Shown here one piece after another: positions 53,909 to 62,903 of a stretch of 64,000 nucleotides of DNA; positions within the stretch are counted from its first letter, which is position 1, and each line of letters opens with the position of its first letter. The stretch is from Micrococcaceae bacterium Sec5.1. GTDB lineage: Bacteria > Actinomycetota > Actinomycetes > Actinomycetales > Micrococcaceae. The stretch is from NCBI GenBank assembly GCA_039636795.1, contig CP143430.1, positions 4,278,001-4,342,000 on the forward strand. The letters run 5' to 3'. The notes beneath the pieces are model-generated. The model saw only the letters and a program-made list of their open reading frames with translations, did no database searches and had not been told where the DNA came from. The translations under genes were made by a program, and so were the position numbers.

Positions 53909-55357
53909 TTAGAGGATGCCGGTCGGAACCAGGAGGGCCCAAGCCATGGCGGGCGCCACCAGCACGACTCCACCGGCGTAGATCATCAGCTGCTTGTAGA
54001 CGCGTTGACGGTCTGATTCCTGGGCGTTGGCGACGATCAGTGCGCCGTCGGTGGAGAAGGGCGAAACGTCCACCACGGTTGCTGCGATTGCAAGGGCTGC
54101 GACCGTTCCTGATGCACTCAACGTGCTGGAGGCCAGCAGCGGCCCGGCGAGCGGGATGAACGCGGTGAGCAGGGCGGTGGACGAGGCAAATGCTGAGCCG
54201 ACGCCGATGACGTAGCAGAGAACCAAAGCGATCAGCAGCGGTGCGCCGAGAGCCAAAGCCATCTCTGCAAGGGTGTCGATAACGCCCACATGCTGCAGCA
54301 GGGAGACATAGGTGATCATGCCGGCCACCAGGAGGACGGTGGACCAGGAAACGCCACCGATGAAAGTCCGGTGTTCCTTGATGTTGACCAGCGCCAGCAG
54401 CAGGCCGGCGGAAAGAGCAACAAAGCCAATCGGCATCCGGAAGCCCAGCGTGCAGACGAGCATTACACCGATCAGCACGAGCGTCAGGATCTGCTGGCCG
54501 TGAGGCCGCGTGGTGCGGGGAGTTTCGAGGTCCACGTTGGGGACCCCCGTGCCGTCCTTCAGCTTGCCAAAGACCGCGAACAAAGCCAGGGAGAGCGCCG
54601 AGAGAAGCAGGTTGATGGCGAAGCTCGCCGCGAAGAGTCCGCCCTGGGAAATGGGGAAGCCGTTATCGTGGGCGATGTTGTGGACCAGGACGCCGGCAAC
54701 CGACAGTGGCGAGAACCCACCGGCGTGTGCGCCATTGATGACGAAGGCACCCATGAGGACGGGGTGGATGCGCGATTCGTAAGCGAACCCCATGGCGGCA
54801 GGCGCCAGAAGAGCGACGGCGGCGGGCGAGAATGTGCCCAGCGAGGTCAGCGCCGCGGCAATAAGGAAGAAGACCCACGGCAGCAGCATCGTCTTGCCCC
54901 TGACGAGGCGCACACAGTTCTGCACGATGATGTCGATGGTTCCATTGCGGTTTGCCATGCTGAAGAAGTACGTCACACCGATGATCGTCAGCACGATGCT
55001 GGCCGGGAAGTCCTCCAGGATCTCCTTATCGGACATTCCCAGCATGAAATACCCGACGCCGAACGAGGCTACCAGCCCCATCACACCGATGTTCAGGGGC
55101 CACTTGGTAGCGACAACGAACATGAGGACGAGGATGACCAGCGGAATGATCTGCGTAGCGGTCAGGGTCTGCTCCGTTCCCGAGGTGGCCGCCGGGTTGA
55201 AAATGGCGCCTCCGAACATCAGAGCGGCCAGACCCAGGACAGCAATCACGGCTGCTGTTATGAGCAGGATACGGCGACTGCGGGTGGGACGTTTGGAACC
55301 AGCCTCCTGGATATCATCCACTGATGTGGAGGCGGTTTGGTAATCGGTCTTAGTCAT
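53909..55357 (-). CDS. MatC-like SLC13/DASS family dicarboxylate/tricarboxylate carrier
   Basis: 482 residues. Cytoplasmic tail, then about 12 membrane helices. IIPLVILVLMFVVATKWPLN and SFGVGYFMLGMSDKEILEDFP match the MatC N-terminal domain of malonate/dicarboxylate carriers, and GTFSPAAVALLAPAAMGFAY lies in the transport core. It should import a carboxylate processed by the PrpF-like isomerase encoded directly upstream (30-base gap). Substrate (aconitate, tricarballylate, malonate or similar) is inference. Confidence 0.82.
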   Translation of the reverse strand: MTKTDYQTASTSVDDIQEAGSKRPTRSRRILLITAAVIAVLGLAALMFGGAIFNPAATSGTEQTLTATQIIPLVILVLMFVVATKWPLNIGVMGLVASFGVGYFMLGMSDKEILEDFPASIVLTIIGVTYFFSMANRNGTIDIIVQNCVRLVRGKTMLLPWVFFLIAAALTSLGTFSPAAVALLAPAAMGFAYESRIHPVLMGAFVINGAHAGGFSPLSVAGVLVHNIAHDNGFPISQGGLFAASFAINLLLSALSLALFAVFGKLKDGTGVPNVDLETPRTTRPHGQQILTLVLIGVMLVCTLGFRMPIGFVALSAGLLLALVNIKEHRTFIGGVSWSTVLLVAGMITYVSLLQHVGVIDTLAEMALALGAPLLIALVLCYVIGVGSAFASSTALLTAFIPLAGPLLASSTLSASGTVAALAIAATVVDVSPFSTDGALIVANAQESDRQRVYKQLMIYAGGVVLVAPAMAWALLVPTGIL

Positions 55358-55387
55358 GATCTTTACTCCTCGTTGAGTGGGCTGATG

Positions 55388-56503
55388 TCACTGAGCGGCT
55401 GATGCGAAGGAAGGCTCGACGGCGTTGCCGAGGAGTTCCGGCAGATGCAGGGTGGTGGTGGCGATGGTGCGTGCCGTACGGTCCACCCCGACCAACAGGG
55501 ACCCGTCGCGTTCTTCGCTCCAGGTCTCGATCACACCCGCAGGAGTACGAAGCCGCAGGATGGATCGCGGTTCACTGCCCGTGATGCTGTTGAGGACAGT
55601 TCCTGGGGTACTCGCTGCAAGCGTCAGGGCGATGCTTCCGGTAATTGCCAGGGCGGGGTGGGGCTTGCCCATGGAGAGCATCATGACGTTGACGTCGGCA
55701 GTGTCATCTGTGCCGGGGGCTCCGACTATTGCGAGCTTGGGAATAGCGCGGGCAGCGTCCTTGACCGTTGGGGCCAGACCCATCCGGACGGCAGCCTGCC
55801 GCCGAATCTGGTCCAGGGTGTCCAACTGGAGCTTCACTCCCGCCTGCCAACTTTCGAAGCGGGCTGCGTCCAGGCCCAGCTCCTCAGCCTTGACGATCAC
55901 AACGGGAGCTCCGGCGTCGACCATTGAAACTGTCCAGCGCGTCCCGCCGGCACTTATCGTGTCCGTTGGCTCACCGGTGGGCAGCAACTTCCCGGTCGTC
56001 TTTCCGGCGGGATCCTTGAAGCCGAGGCCCACCCGATAGCCGGGAAATACGACGCCGGGCATCTCGGCATCCGGGACGATCGGCAAAGCGCCCGCTGGGG
56101 TGGCAACGCGCTGGATGATGATCTGGCCGGTGTTGGTGTTGCGCGTGACGATCCGGGTGTTGTCGCCGCTGGGTGTGACCCAACCCTTCTCGATCGCGTA
56201 CAGTCCAACAACCGCCGAGCAGTTTCCGCAGTTACTCCCCCAGTCCACGGCCGCTTCCTCGATGCCGACCTGAGCGAAAGTGAACTCGACGTCGACATCC
56301 GGGTCGGCAGGACGGCGCAGAATCATGGCCTTGCTGGTGGTGGAGGTAGATCCCCCGACGCCGTCGATCTGGCGGTGGTCCGGGCTGCCGAAAAGCCGGG
56401 GCAGCAAAGAGTCCAGGTCCTTGTGGGTTTCGTCCAGGTGTTCACCTTCGAAGACCCAGCACTTGCTGGTGCCTCCACGCATCCATTCCGCTTCAATCTT
56501 CAT
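55388..56503 (-). CDS. PrpF family isomerase (methylaconitate/aconitate/oxalomesaconate-type)
   Basis: 371 residues, the usual length. EAEWMRGGTSKCWVF at the start, DGVGGSTSTTSKAMIL, the Cys-bearing WGSNCGNCSAVVGLYA, and VMMLSMGKPHPALAITGSIALT are PrpF hallmarks. These enzymes move a double bond or isomerise unsaturated tricarboxylates without cofactor. ATG at 56503 has a GGAG site; the in-frame extension to 56620 runs through the promoter region. First gene of an operon with the MatC-like carrier, divergent from a LysR regulator. Confidence 0.9.
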   Translation of the reverse strand: MKIEAEWMRGGTSKCWVFEGEHLDETHKDLDSLLPRLFGSPDHRQIDGVGGSTSTTSKAMILRRPADPDVDVEFTFAQVGIEEAAVDWGSNCGNCSAVVGLYAIEKGWVTPSGDNTRIVTRNTNTGQIIIQRVATPAGALPIVPDAEMPGVVFPGYRVGLGFKDPAGKTTGKLLPTGEPTDTISAGGTRWTVSMVDAGAPVVIVKAEELGLDAARFESWQAGVKLQLDTLDQIRRQAAVRMGLAPTVKDAARAIPKLAIVGAPGTDDTADVNVMMLSMGKPHPALAITGSIALTLAASTPGTVLNSITGSEPRSILRLRTPAGVIETWSEERDGSLLVGVDRTARTIATTTLHLPELLGNAVEPSFASAAQ

Positions 56504-56558
56504 GGCAGTCCGTCCATCTCCTCGTGCCGCGCTGGGTTTCAGGGGCCTATTAGAAGAA

Positions 56559-56570
56559 TGATCCGGATCA
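56559..56570. promoter_or_regulatory. 12-bp palindrome in the divergent prpF-like/lysR-type control region
   Basis: TGATCCGGATCA is a perfect palindrome 56 bases upstream of the PrpF-type start, within the 240-base divergent region where the LysR regulator should bind. LysR boxes normally have a T-N11-A core, so the link is only positional. Confidence 0.3.
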
Positions 56571-56743
56571 CAAATGAAGACAATGTTGGATATTTGATGG
56601 GGTATGTAGAGGTGCTTCATTCACTGTGGCGTGAACGTTTTGAAGCTGCTTGTTTGCTGGCTATTGGCTCTTTGCCGGGCTGTGGCTAGTTGAAACCGCG
56701 CAGGATTGCATAGAATGAACCAAAACCAGAGGACAGTTAACTG

Positions 56744-57682
56744 ATGCTTAATGATCATGGCCAGGAATTATTCGACATTCGGCGGTTGGCTCTGCTGGTT
56801 GAGGTGGTGGAGCAGGGATCCATCACTGCCGCGGCCGATCTGATGCTGTACACGCCATCGGCGGTTTCCCAACAATTACGGAAGCTGGAACAGGAAGTAG
56901 GGCAGCCGCTTCTTACACGCCGCTCGCGTGGTGTGGTGCCGACAGAAGCCGGTCAAGTGCTCGCCGGGCACGCCCGCAAAATGGTGGGACAGATGCGCGC
57001 CGCCCGGAACGACCTCGACCAAATCGCCGGCCTCCGCCGCGGCTCCCTCACCGTGGGCACGTTTCCCACGCTCGCCGGATCCTTCTTACCGCTCGTGATC
57101 CGGGCCTTCAAGAAGCGATACCCGGCCATCAGCCTGTCCGTCCGCAGTGCGCGTTTTGAGGAACTGGTCTCGGACCTCGAATCCGGAGAGACCGGCCTAT
57201 GCCTGCTCTGGGACTACCCTTGGAATCGCTTCCATGACGACGCCATCCGGACAACCGAAGTGTTCCAGGAAAGCACGGTCATCCTTGTGGCCAAAGGACA
57301 CCAGCTCGCCGACCTCGATGAAGTCAAGATGGAGGATCTGAAGAAGGAGTCCTGGATCGTCCGTGCGGATGCCCATCCTGTGGTGGAAGTCCTCCGGCGT
57401 TCGGCCAACGAAGCCGGCTTCGAGCCGACCATCGGATTCCTGGCCAACGACTACCAGGAAGCGCAGGCCATGGTGAGCGTCGGAATGGGCGTCGCCATGG
57501 TGCCCAAAACCGCCGTCGCACTCCAGCACCCCGACGTCCGGGTGCTGAGCCTCGGCGCCGCTGCCCCACTGCGCCGGGTGCTCCTGGCCCAACGCCAGGA
57601 CAAGGTCTACGCCCCGGCCGAGGTCGCGTTCCACACCACGCTGTTGGAAATCGCCCGGGAGCATGTTGGGGATTACCTCTAG
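56744..57682 (+). CDS. LysR family transcriptional regulator
   Basis: 312 residues. Winged HTH at the start (FDIRRLALLVEVVEQGSITAAADLMLYTPSAVSQQLRKLEQEVG is the typical LTTR pattern, residues about 8-52), then a periplasmic-binding-like effector domain beginning GSLTVGTFPTLAGSFLP. Divergent from the PrpF-MatC operon, so it is the expected activator of that operon in response to its carboxylate. Ends 13 bases before the convergent GntR stop. Confidence 0.93.
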   Translation: MLNDHGQELFDIRRLALLVEVVEQGSITAAADLMLYTPSAVSQQLRKLEQEVGQPLLTRRSRGVVPTEAGQVLAGHARKMVGQMRAARNDLDQIAGLRRGSLTVGTFPTLAGSFLPLVIRAFKKRYPAISLSVRSARFEELVSDLESGETGLCLLWDYPWNRFHDDAIRTTEVFQESTVILVAKGHQLADLDEVKMEDLKKESWIVRADAHPVVEVLRRSANEAGFEPTIGFLANDYQEAQAMVSVGMGVAMVPKTAVALQHPDVRVLSLGAAAPLRRVLLAQRQDKVYAPAEVAFHTTLLEIAREHVGDYL

Positions 57683-57695
57683 GGCTGTTGGGCTG

Positions 57696-58466
57696 CTATT
57701 CGCCCACAGTGCGGATGAGGACGTGTCCGATGATTTCGCTGCGGTAGCGGGCTTCTGTGCACGTAATGGTTTCGCCCGACTCGGAAATTGCCCGTTGTTT
57801 GGCCCGCAGGAGCGGGCTGCCTTCGGGAACGTGGAGAGCGCTTCCGGTCTCCTTATCAGCTAGCACGGCGTCGAGATTCGCTTCATGCTTCACCACACGC
57901 ACTCCCGCTTGGCGCAGGAACGTAGTGATGTCCATTCTCAGGTCGGAGAGGCGCTGAGGGTCCACGGCGTTTCCCGCTATGTGAAGTGGAAGGAAGTCCT
58001 CAAGGAGCAGGGCGGGGACACTGTCTATGGCGATACACCTGCTGACACGCCACACATCACCCGAGAAGCCCGCTTCCCGTTTGATCCAGGAAGGCGCTGT
58101 GGTCTGCGTAGCGGAGAACGCTGCCAGGGTGGGTTTGCGTCCGCGTTTGCTGATCTCTTCCGGCAGTGACCCAACAGTATTGATGTCCACGTAAATCGAA
58201 CGGAAAATCGGTTGGTCCTCGTCGTCACGCCGATCGGCAACAAAGGTTCCAGCCCCCCAGCGCCGCACAACTGCCCCTTCATGCCACAAGCGGTTCAAGG
58301 CCTCGCGAACAGTTACCCGGCTGACTCCGATCCGGGTCGCCAGTTCTGCTTCACTGGGCAGCCGGTCCCCGGGTTCGCTCGCTGAGATCAATTTTTGTAT
58401 GTGATCCAGGGCTATTTGGGAGCGGCTCAGCGTTGAAGGCATACGGTCAATTATTGCCGGTTCCAT
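57696..58466 (-). CDS. GntR family regulator, HutC/UTRA subgroup
   Basis: 256 residues. N-terminal winged helix RLPSEAELATRIGVSRVTVREALNRL, followed by GAGTFV and a C-terminal UTRA ligand-binding domain (LLLEDFLPLHIAG; GSPLLRAKQRAISESGETI). It is the last gene of the MHS transporter-sulfatase-GntR operon and starts 4 bases after the sulfatase stop. HutC-type operators have the form GTnTAnAC; the tandem GTCTAGAC boxes at 61370-61400 before the operon match this, suggesting autorepression relieved by a substrate or product. Confidence 0.92.
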   Translation of the reverse strand: MEPAIIDRMPSTLSRSQIALDHIQKLISASEPGDRLPSEAELATRIGVSRVTVREALNRLWHEGAVVRRWGAGTFVADRRDDEDQPIFRSIYVDINTVGSLPEEISKRGRKPTLAAFSATQTTAPSWIKREAGFSGDVWRVSRCIAIDSVPALLLEDFLPLHIAGNAVDPQRLSDLRMDITTFLRQAGVRVVKHEANLDAVLADKETGSALHVPEGSPLLRAKQRAISESGETITCTEARYRSEIIGHVLIRTVGE

Positions 58467-58469
58467 TGA

Positions 58470-59987
58470 TCACCACGCTCCGATCTGAAAGAGCTGCCGC
58501 GGCGAGTTCGGGTAGGACTCGGTCGCCGACAATTCCGAAAGGCGTTCCAGCAGCGCAGCTCGTACATCCTGCCATTCGTTCTTGTAGGCAAGATTGGTCT
58601 GCTCGTGGGGATCGGACACCAAATCGAAGAGCTGCTCACCTCCACCACTGAGGTGCCGCGTGAAGCGGTACCGGTTGGTACGGATGGTCCTTGCCCAACA
58701 TTTGGGACTGGCCTCCACATGATTGTTGTTCGACTGAATGAACAGCTCAGGCCGCCAATCATGAGGGATCTTGCCTTCCATCAGTGGCAGGAGCGACCTT
58801 CCGTGCAGCATGGGCATGGTCTCTTCCCTGCCCTGCCGGCGGCAAGGAAGGGACGGCTCCGGAATCCCTGCCCAGTGGTAGATCGTGGCGGCGATGTCTG
58901 AATGCTCTACGAGCTGGTCCTTTGCTCCTGCCTCCAGGCCAGGACCCGAGATGATGAGTGGAACACGAATGCAGGCATCATAGTGGCGCTCCCACTTCCC
59001 TAAGAGACCATGATCGTGCAGGAGCTCCCCGTGATCTGAGGTAAAGATAAACAGCGTATTGTCGAGGCGCCCGGAAGTCTTCAAGGCCTCGCGCACCCTT
59101 CCCAGTTCGTGGTCCAAATGGGCGATGTCGGCGAAGTACAGCTGTCGCTGGCGTTTCCAGTCGGCAGTGTCATAGCTCGCCTGGGCGTACCGCTCCTGAC
59201 GGTAATAAGGAATCCGGTCCTGCTCCCATTCCGCCTTAAGGGGAGAAGGAATGGCAGTCAGATCCACACGATCTACATATTCAGCAGGCGGCGCAAACGG
59301 GTTATGGGGCTGGATGTAGCTAATTTGCGCAAACAGATTGCCCTCCGAAGTTTGGAGGAACTCGCAGGCGCGGTCTGTGATCCATGCAGTTTGGGAAACC
59401 TCTGCAGGGAAAGGAAGTTCATAAGCTTCCTGCGTCGATTCCGGATATTTCCGCTGTGCCTCAAGGATTTCGGCTCGAAGATCAACAGCTTCGGGTCCAT
59501 AAGCCCGCATCTCCGGAACCATCGTCATCCAAACCGTGGATTTAGCCGCTTCATGGTTTTCCGGGTGCTCACGTTGAACCCAATCAAGCCACTCCCCTGC
59601 CCTGGTATCTTCCGTGTTGTGCACAACGTCGAATCCGTAGGGCCGGTAATCGGGGCAGATCTGTTCGATCTGCGTCTTGAAATGGAGTTTGCCGAATCCT
59701 CCGGTCGTCCAACCTGACTTCTGCAGAGCCTGCATGAACGTCGGCACGTCAGGGTCCAGGTCATAGCCACATTCGGGAACACCATGACCCGAGGCGGACA
59801 GTCCGGTAGCGATGTTTGCGCGCGAAGGACTGCAGACGGGGTTTGTACTGAATGCGTTGGTAAAGTCGGTCGATTCTGCCAGCAGGGCGTTGAAGTTGGG
59901 TAGGTCTACAACTCCACTCCGGGCAGTTTCGAGCCATTTTGCGCCGAGCTGGTCCACCATGAACAGGACAATGGTGCGGGTGTTCAT
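58470..59987 (-). CDS. sulfatase (arylsulfatase/choline-sulfatase family)
   Basis: 505 residues from ATG 59987, which has a GAGGG site 10 bases after the transporter stop. Metal-binding start VLFMVDQLGAKW, sulfatase signature NPVCSPSRANIATGL with Cys52 as the residue to be converted to formylglycine, FGKLHF, then FTSDHGELLHDHGLLGKWERHYDACIRVPLIISGPG and a C-terminal substrate domain. Cys-type sulfatases need a maturation enzyme, which is not encoded in the window. No signal peptide, so it acts in the cytoplasm on an imported sulfate ester. Natural substrate unknown. Confidence 0.92.
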   Translation of the reverse strand: MNTRTIVLFMVDQLGAKWLETARSGVVDLPNFNALLAESTDFTNAFSTNPVCSPSRANIATGLSASGHGVPECGYDLDPDVPTFMQALQKSGWTTGGFGKLHFKTQIEQICPDYRPYGFDVVHNTEDTRAGEWLDWVQREHPENHEAAKSTVWMTMVPEMRAYGPEAVDLRAEILEAQRKYPESTQEAYELPFPAEVSQTAWITDRACEFLQTSEGNLFAQISYIQPHNPFAPPAEYVDRVDLTAIPSPLKAEWEQDRIPYYRQERYAQASYDTADWKRQRQLYFADIAHLDHELGRVREALKTSGRLDNTLFIFTSDHGELLHDHGLLGKWERHYDACIRVPLIISGPGLEAGAKDQLVEHSDIAATIYHWAGIPEPSLPCRRQGREETMPMLHGRSLLPLMEGKIPHDWRPELFIQSNNNHVEASPKCWARTIRTNRYRFTRHLSGGGEQLFDLVSDPHEQTNLAYKNEWQDVRAALLERLSELSATESYPNSPRQLFQIGAW

Positions 59988-59997
59988 CGGTATGCCC

Positions 59998-61329
59998 TCA
60001 ATTAGATGCTCGGGTTTGCTCATCGGCATCTGACTGCTGCTGGGCTCGCAGAATGCGCGGCGCCACCAGGGTGCAAATGATCATGAGCACAGCAAGCCCT
60101 GCGATGTAGATCGAAACCGGGAGGGTGCTTCCCGTGCTTTGGGCCAGGGATGCGCCCAGCAGCGGTGTGAGGCCTCCACCCAGGACGGCTGCGAACTGGA
60201 AACCCAGCGAGATGCCCGTGTACCTGATGCGTGCCGGGAACAGCTCGAAGAACAGTGCGGCTTGGGCGCCGTAGGCGACGCCGCCCAGAGCGCCAACCAA
60301 TGCCATCGCTGTGAAGATGACGGGTACCGAACCGGTTGATCCTGCAGCGAACATGATGAAAGGCGCCGGGATCAGCAGACACGCGCCGATGACGTAGGCA
60401 CGGGTTCGGGTCAGCTTGTCAGAGAGCCAGCCGCCAAGAAGCGTTGCGAGGAGGTACGTGACGGCAGCGATAAGGTTTGCAGTGGTGGCAGTCGCTTGCG
60501 AGACGTGCACCGTGTTCAAAAGATAGGAAACGAAGAACACGCCCTGGGTGAATCCGAAAGCAGCCACGGCGATGTACATGCCGATGGCTACCAACACCAT
60601 CTTGTAGTGGTGGCGCAAAGTTTCCCAGAGCGGTGCCTTCACAACCTTGGCACTCTTCTCGAGCTGCTTGAACTCCGGGGATTCATCGATCTTCGACCGA
60701 ATGATCAGCCCTGCGATGACCAGCACGAAGCTGAACAAAAGCGGTATGCGCCATCCCCAATCGAACATCTGCTGCGGGGTGAGAAGTGTTGCCAAGGCCG
60801 TTACGGTGGCCGTTGCCAGGATAATCCCAAGCCCGCTGCCGGTTTGAACTGCAGCACCGAAGATGCCGCGCTTCTTCTGAGGTGCGGTTTCCATCATCAA
60901 AGTGATGGCACCACCCCATTCACCACCCAAGCCGAAACCCTGTATGAAGCGCAGGGTAATGAGAAGGATGGGCGCAAGGATTCCTGCGGCGGCAAGTGTG
61001 GGGAGGAAGCCCATGAGGGCCGTGGCCAGTCCCATGGTGAGCAGGCTCGCTACCAGGACAGGCTTCCGGCCGAACTTGTCGCCGAAGTGCCCAAAGACAA
61101 CTCCGCCAAGCGGCCGGGCCAAGAAGCCGACGCCGAAGGTCGCAAAAGCCATGAAGGTCCCAAGCACAGGATCCTGGGCCGAGAAAAACAAGCGGCCGAA
61201 GACCAAGGCTGTCAGGGTTCCGTAAACGTTGAAGTCGTAAAACTCGATGGTGTTTCCAACGATGGTGGCGGCTGTCACCTTGCCCATCGGTCGTGGCGGG
61301 GCTTGAACTGCTGTGGTTGCGCGTAACAC
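59998..61329 (-). CDS. MFS transporter, metabolite:H+ symporter (MHS) type
   Basis: 443 residues with 12 helices. TIVGNTIEFYDFNVYGTLTALVFG on helix 1, GHFGDKFGRKPVL in the loop, GFGLGGEWGGAITLMMETAP on helix 4 are MHS/ShiA/ProP-type markers. GTG at 61329 is preceded by AAGGAGATCTC, an excellent site. First gene of the operon; inferred to import the sulfate ester or organic ion acted on by the sulfatase. Confidence 0.92.
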   Translation of the reverse strand: MLRATTAVQAPPRPMGKVTAATIVGNTIEFYDFNVYGTLTALVFGRLFFSAQDPVLGTFMAFATFGVGFLARPLGGVVFGHFGDKFGRKPVLVASLLTMGLATALMGFLPTLAAAGILAPILLITLRFIQGFGLGGEWGGAITLMMETAPQKKRGIFGAAVQTGSGLGIILATATVTALATLLTPQQMFDWGWRIPLLFSFVLVIAGLIIRSKIDESPEFKQLEKSAKVVKAPLWETLRHHYKMVLVAIGMYIAVAAFGFTQGVFFVSYLLNTVHVSQATATTANLIAAVTYLLATLLGGWLSDKLTRTRAYVIGACLLIPAPFIMFAAGSTGSVPVIFTAMALVGALGGVAYGAQAALFFELFPARIRYTGISLGFQFAAVLGGGLTPLLGASLAQSTGSTLPVSIYIAGLAVLMIICTLVAPRILRAQQQSDADEQTRASN

Positions 61330-61369
61330 GAGATCTCCTTTGACAAAGGGTACCGCTCAACTTGGGGAA

Positions 61370-61405
61370 GTCTAGAGGTCTAGACGTCTAGACGTCTATA
61401 AGTCT
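61370..61405. promoter_or_regulatory. tandem HutC-type operator boxes (8-bp period) at the MHS-sulfatase-GntR promoter
   Basis: Two perfect GTCTAGAC palindromes abut at 61378-61385 and 61386-61393, flanked by near copies GTCTAGAG (61370-61377) and GTCTATAA (61394-61401), then GTCT. The palindromes match the GTnTAnAC half-site pattern of HutC-family GntR regulators, and the array lies 41-76 bases upstream of the transporter start. The 8-base repeat period is unusual. Confidence 0.7.
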
Positions 61406-61496
61406 GGAATGAGGTGCGTCACATGTCAAGGTCTTTTTTTGTGCTTCTATCACCGGTGGGGCCGCGCAGCGGCAGGGGCAACAGATATCCTTTGTT

Positions 61497-62285
61497 ATGC
61501 CCATCCCGGACCGACCGTCGTCGAACATTCCCGAAGAACCTGGAGACATGTCCGGGCTACTTCACGACAAGCTCACTATCCCGGAACGGCACGTTGCACC
61601 GCGGAGCCAGAAGGTCCTCTACGTCATCGCGGTGATCCTTGCGGTGGTCGGCGTCGGATCGTTCTTCCTCATCCTCGCCGAAGTAAAGCAAAAAATTGAT
61701 CTGGCCACCGTGGATGAAACAGTCAGCACGTGGTTCGTGAGCCAACGCTCACCGACGGCGACCACGGTCATGGCTGTCCTCGCCACGATTTTTGGCCCTA
61801 TCGTGATGCCGATCATCGTCGCTGCCGTGACCGGGATCTGGATACTCAGGGCGCGAAAGCTCTGGCGGCCCCTCTTGTTGGCCGGGGCCATGCTGACCGG
61901 CGTGATCCTCGCCCAAGTCATTACGCGCTTGGTCGAACGGCCAAGACCGCCCATGGATCTCATGGTGCTCGGCGCTGACAGCACCTACTCTTTTCCGTCG
62001 GGCCACGTACTCGGCGCCTCCGACTTCCTTCTCGTGGGAGCGTTCCTCGTCTTTTCCCGCCGCCGCAGGATAGGTGCTGTTATTGCGGGCTTCAGTGCCG
62101 CCGTCGCAGGGATCGCCACCCAAGCGATCAGCAGGCTCTACCTCGGCTACCACTGGCTCACGGATGTCCTCGCCTCTGTCTCGCTGTCACTCATAGTGCT
62201 GGCCGCAGTGATTGCCTTGGACACCTGGCGCACCACCAAGGCACTGCCCGGGCCTGAAGAGATGGCTGCCAAAAAGCGCGGCTGA
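61497..62285 (+). CDS. PAP2 family phosphatase, membrane-bound
   Basis: 262 residues with about six helices. The three phosphatase motifs are present in order: RLVERPRPP, YSFPSGHVLGASD and SRLYLGYHWLTDVLA. Such enzymes dephosphorylate undecaprenyl pyrophosphate, phosphatidate or diacylglycerol pyrophosphate at the outer membrane face. The start is uncertain: ATG 61497 has a poor site, and ATG 61548 has GGAG too close. Transcribed alone and divergent from the sulfatase operon. Confidence 0.88.
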   Translation: MPIPDRPSSNIPEEPGDMSGLLHDKLTIPERHVAPRSQKVLYVIAVILAVVGVGSFFLILAEVKQKIDLATVDETVSTWFVSQRSPTATTVMAVLATIFGPIVMPIIVAAVTGIWILRARKLWRPLLLAGAMLTGVILAQVITRLVERPRPPMDLMVLGADSTYSFPSGHVLGASDFLLVGAFLVFSRRRRIGAVIAGFSAAVAGIATQAISRLYLGYHWLTDVLASVSLSLIVLAAVIALDTWRTTKALPGPEEMAAKKRG

Positions 62286-62308
62286 CGGCACGAATCGCAT
62301 CTCGGAGG

Positions 62309-62840
62309 GTCAACTTCAGAACACGTTCTGAGTTAGTTTGCAGCAGCCGCAGACCACCCCGTCCGGATCACCCGCCGTGACGGCGAGTCCCTCGTTCTGA
62401 TGTCCGAGAGTGCAGATGCAGCACGCACTTCGCTGCTTGAACTGGCAGCCCAACTGGTTGCAGTCTCAACAAGCACGGAGGGAACGCTTGGCGCCCGCAT
62501 GAGCGATCGCTTCCCGTGGATGCTTGCCCTGAGTCCAGCTGACCGCGAGGTTTGCGCCGATGATGTCCTGGCTGCAGCCAGAGCGTCCTTCGCTACCAAT
62601 CAGCCTCACCTGGCCATTGCAGAATTGACCTCATGGCGTGAGACTGCCACGGCGATCGCAGCCGGCCTCGGCAAGGAACCTTTGGAGTGGCTCGACGACT
62701 CGGAAGCCGCGAGCGTCCTTAGCACATGGCGAGGAGGGAAAAGACCGAAAAAGTTCAACTACCCTCTTCGCGGCGAACTGGGTCTTGTGCAGCGTGGTGG
62801 GGCTACCCACGAACGGTGGCAGCACAAGCCCAAGAGTTGA
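62309..62840 (+). pseudogene. decayed Phd/YefM-like antitoxin gene
   Basis: The longest open part with a start is ATG 62400-62840 (146 residues), but coding similarity clearly extends upstream: the same frame back to 62337 reads FAAAADHPVRITRRDGESLVL, the typical N-terminal hook of Phd/YefM-type antitoxins, and is cut off by a TAG at 62334 with no start codon between. Another frame just upstream (62309-62335) reads VNFRTRSELV after a GGAGGG site. The simplest reading is a frameshift or deletion near 62335 plus a lost start. The C-terminal extension after EWLDDSEA also looks foreign to the family. No toxin gene is adjacent. It may still be translated as a short protein from 62400. Confidence 0.5.
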
Positions 62841-62903
62841 GTGATATCCACCGGACACTTTCCGCGCCCTCGGCAAGATAGGACCCACCGTCGCCGCGCG
62901 GTG

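Noticed and set aside
54290..55324. 344-residue plus-strand open frame opposite the MatC-like carrier
   Set aside because: It is the GC-driven mirror of a well-supported membrane carrier. The protein is rich in Gln, Glu, His and Arg repeats with no domain, and it has no ribosome site.
60496..61326. 276-residue plus-strand open frame opposite the MHS transporter
   Set aside because: It is hydrophilic, low-complexity and exactly antisense to a transporter with canonical motifs.
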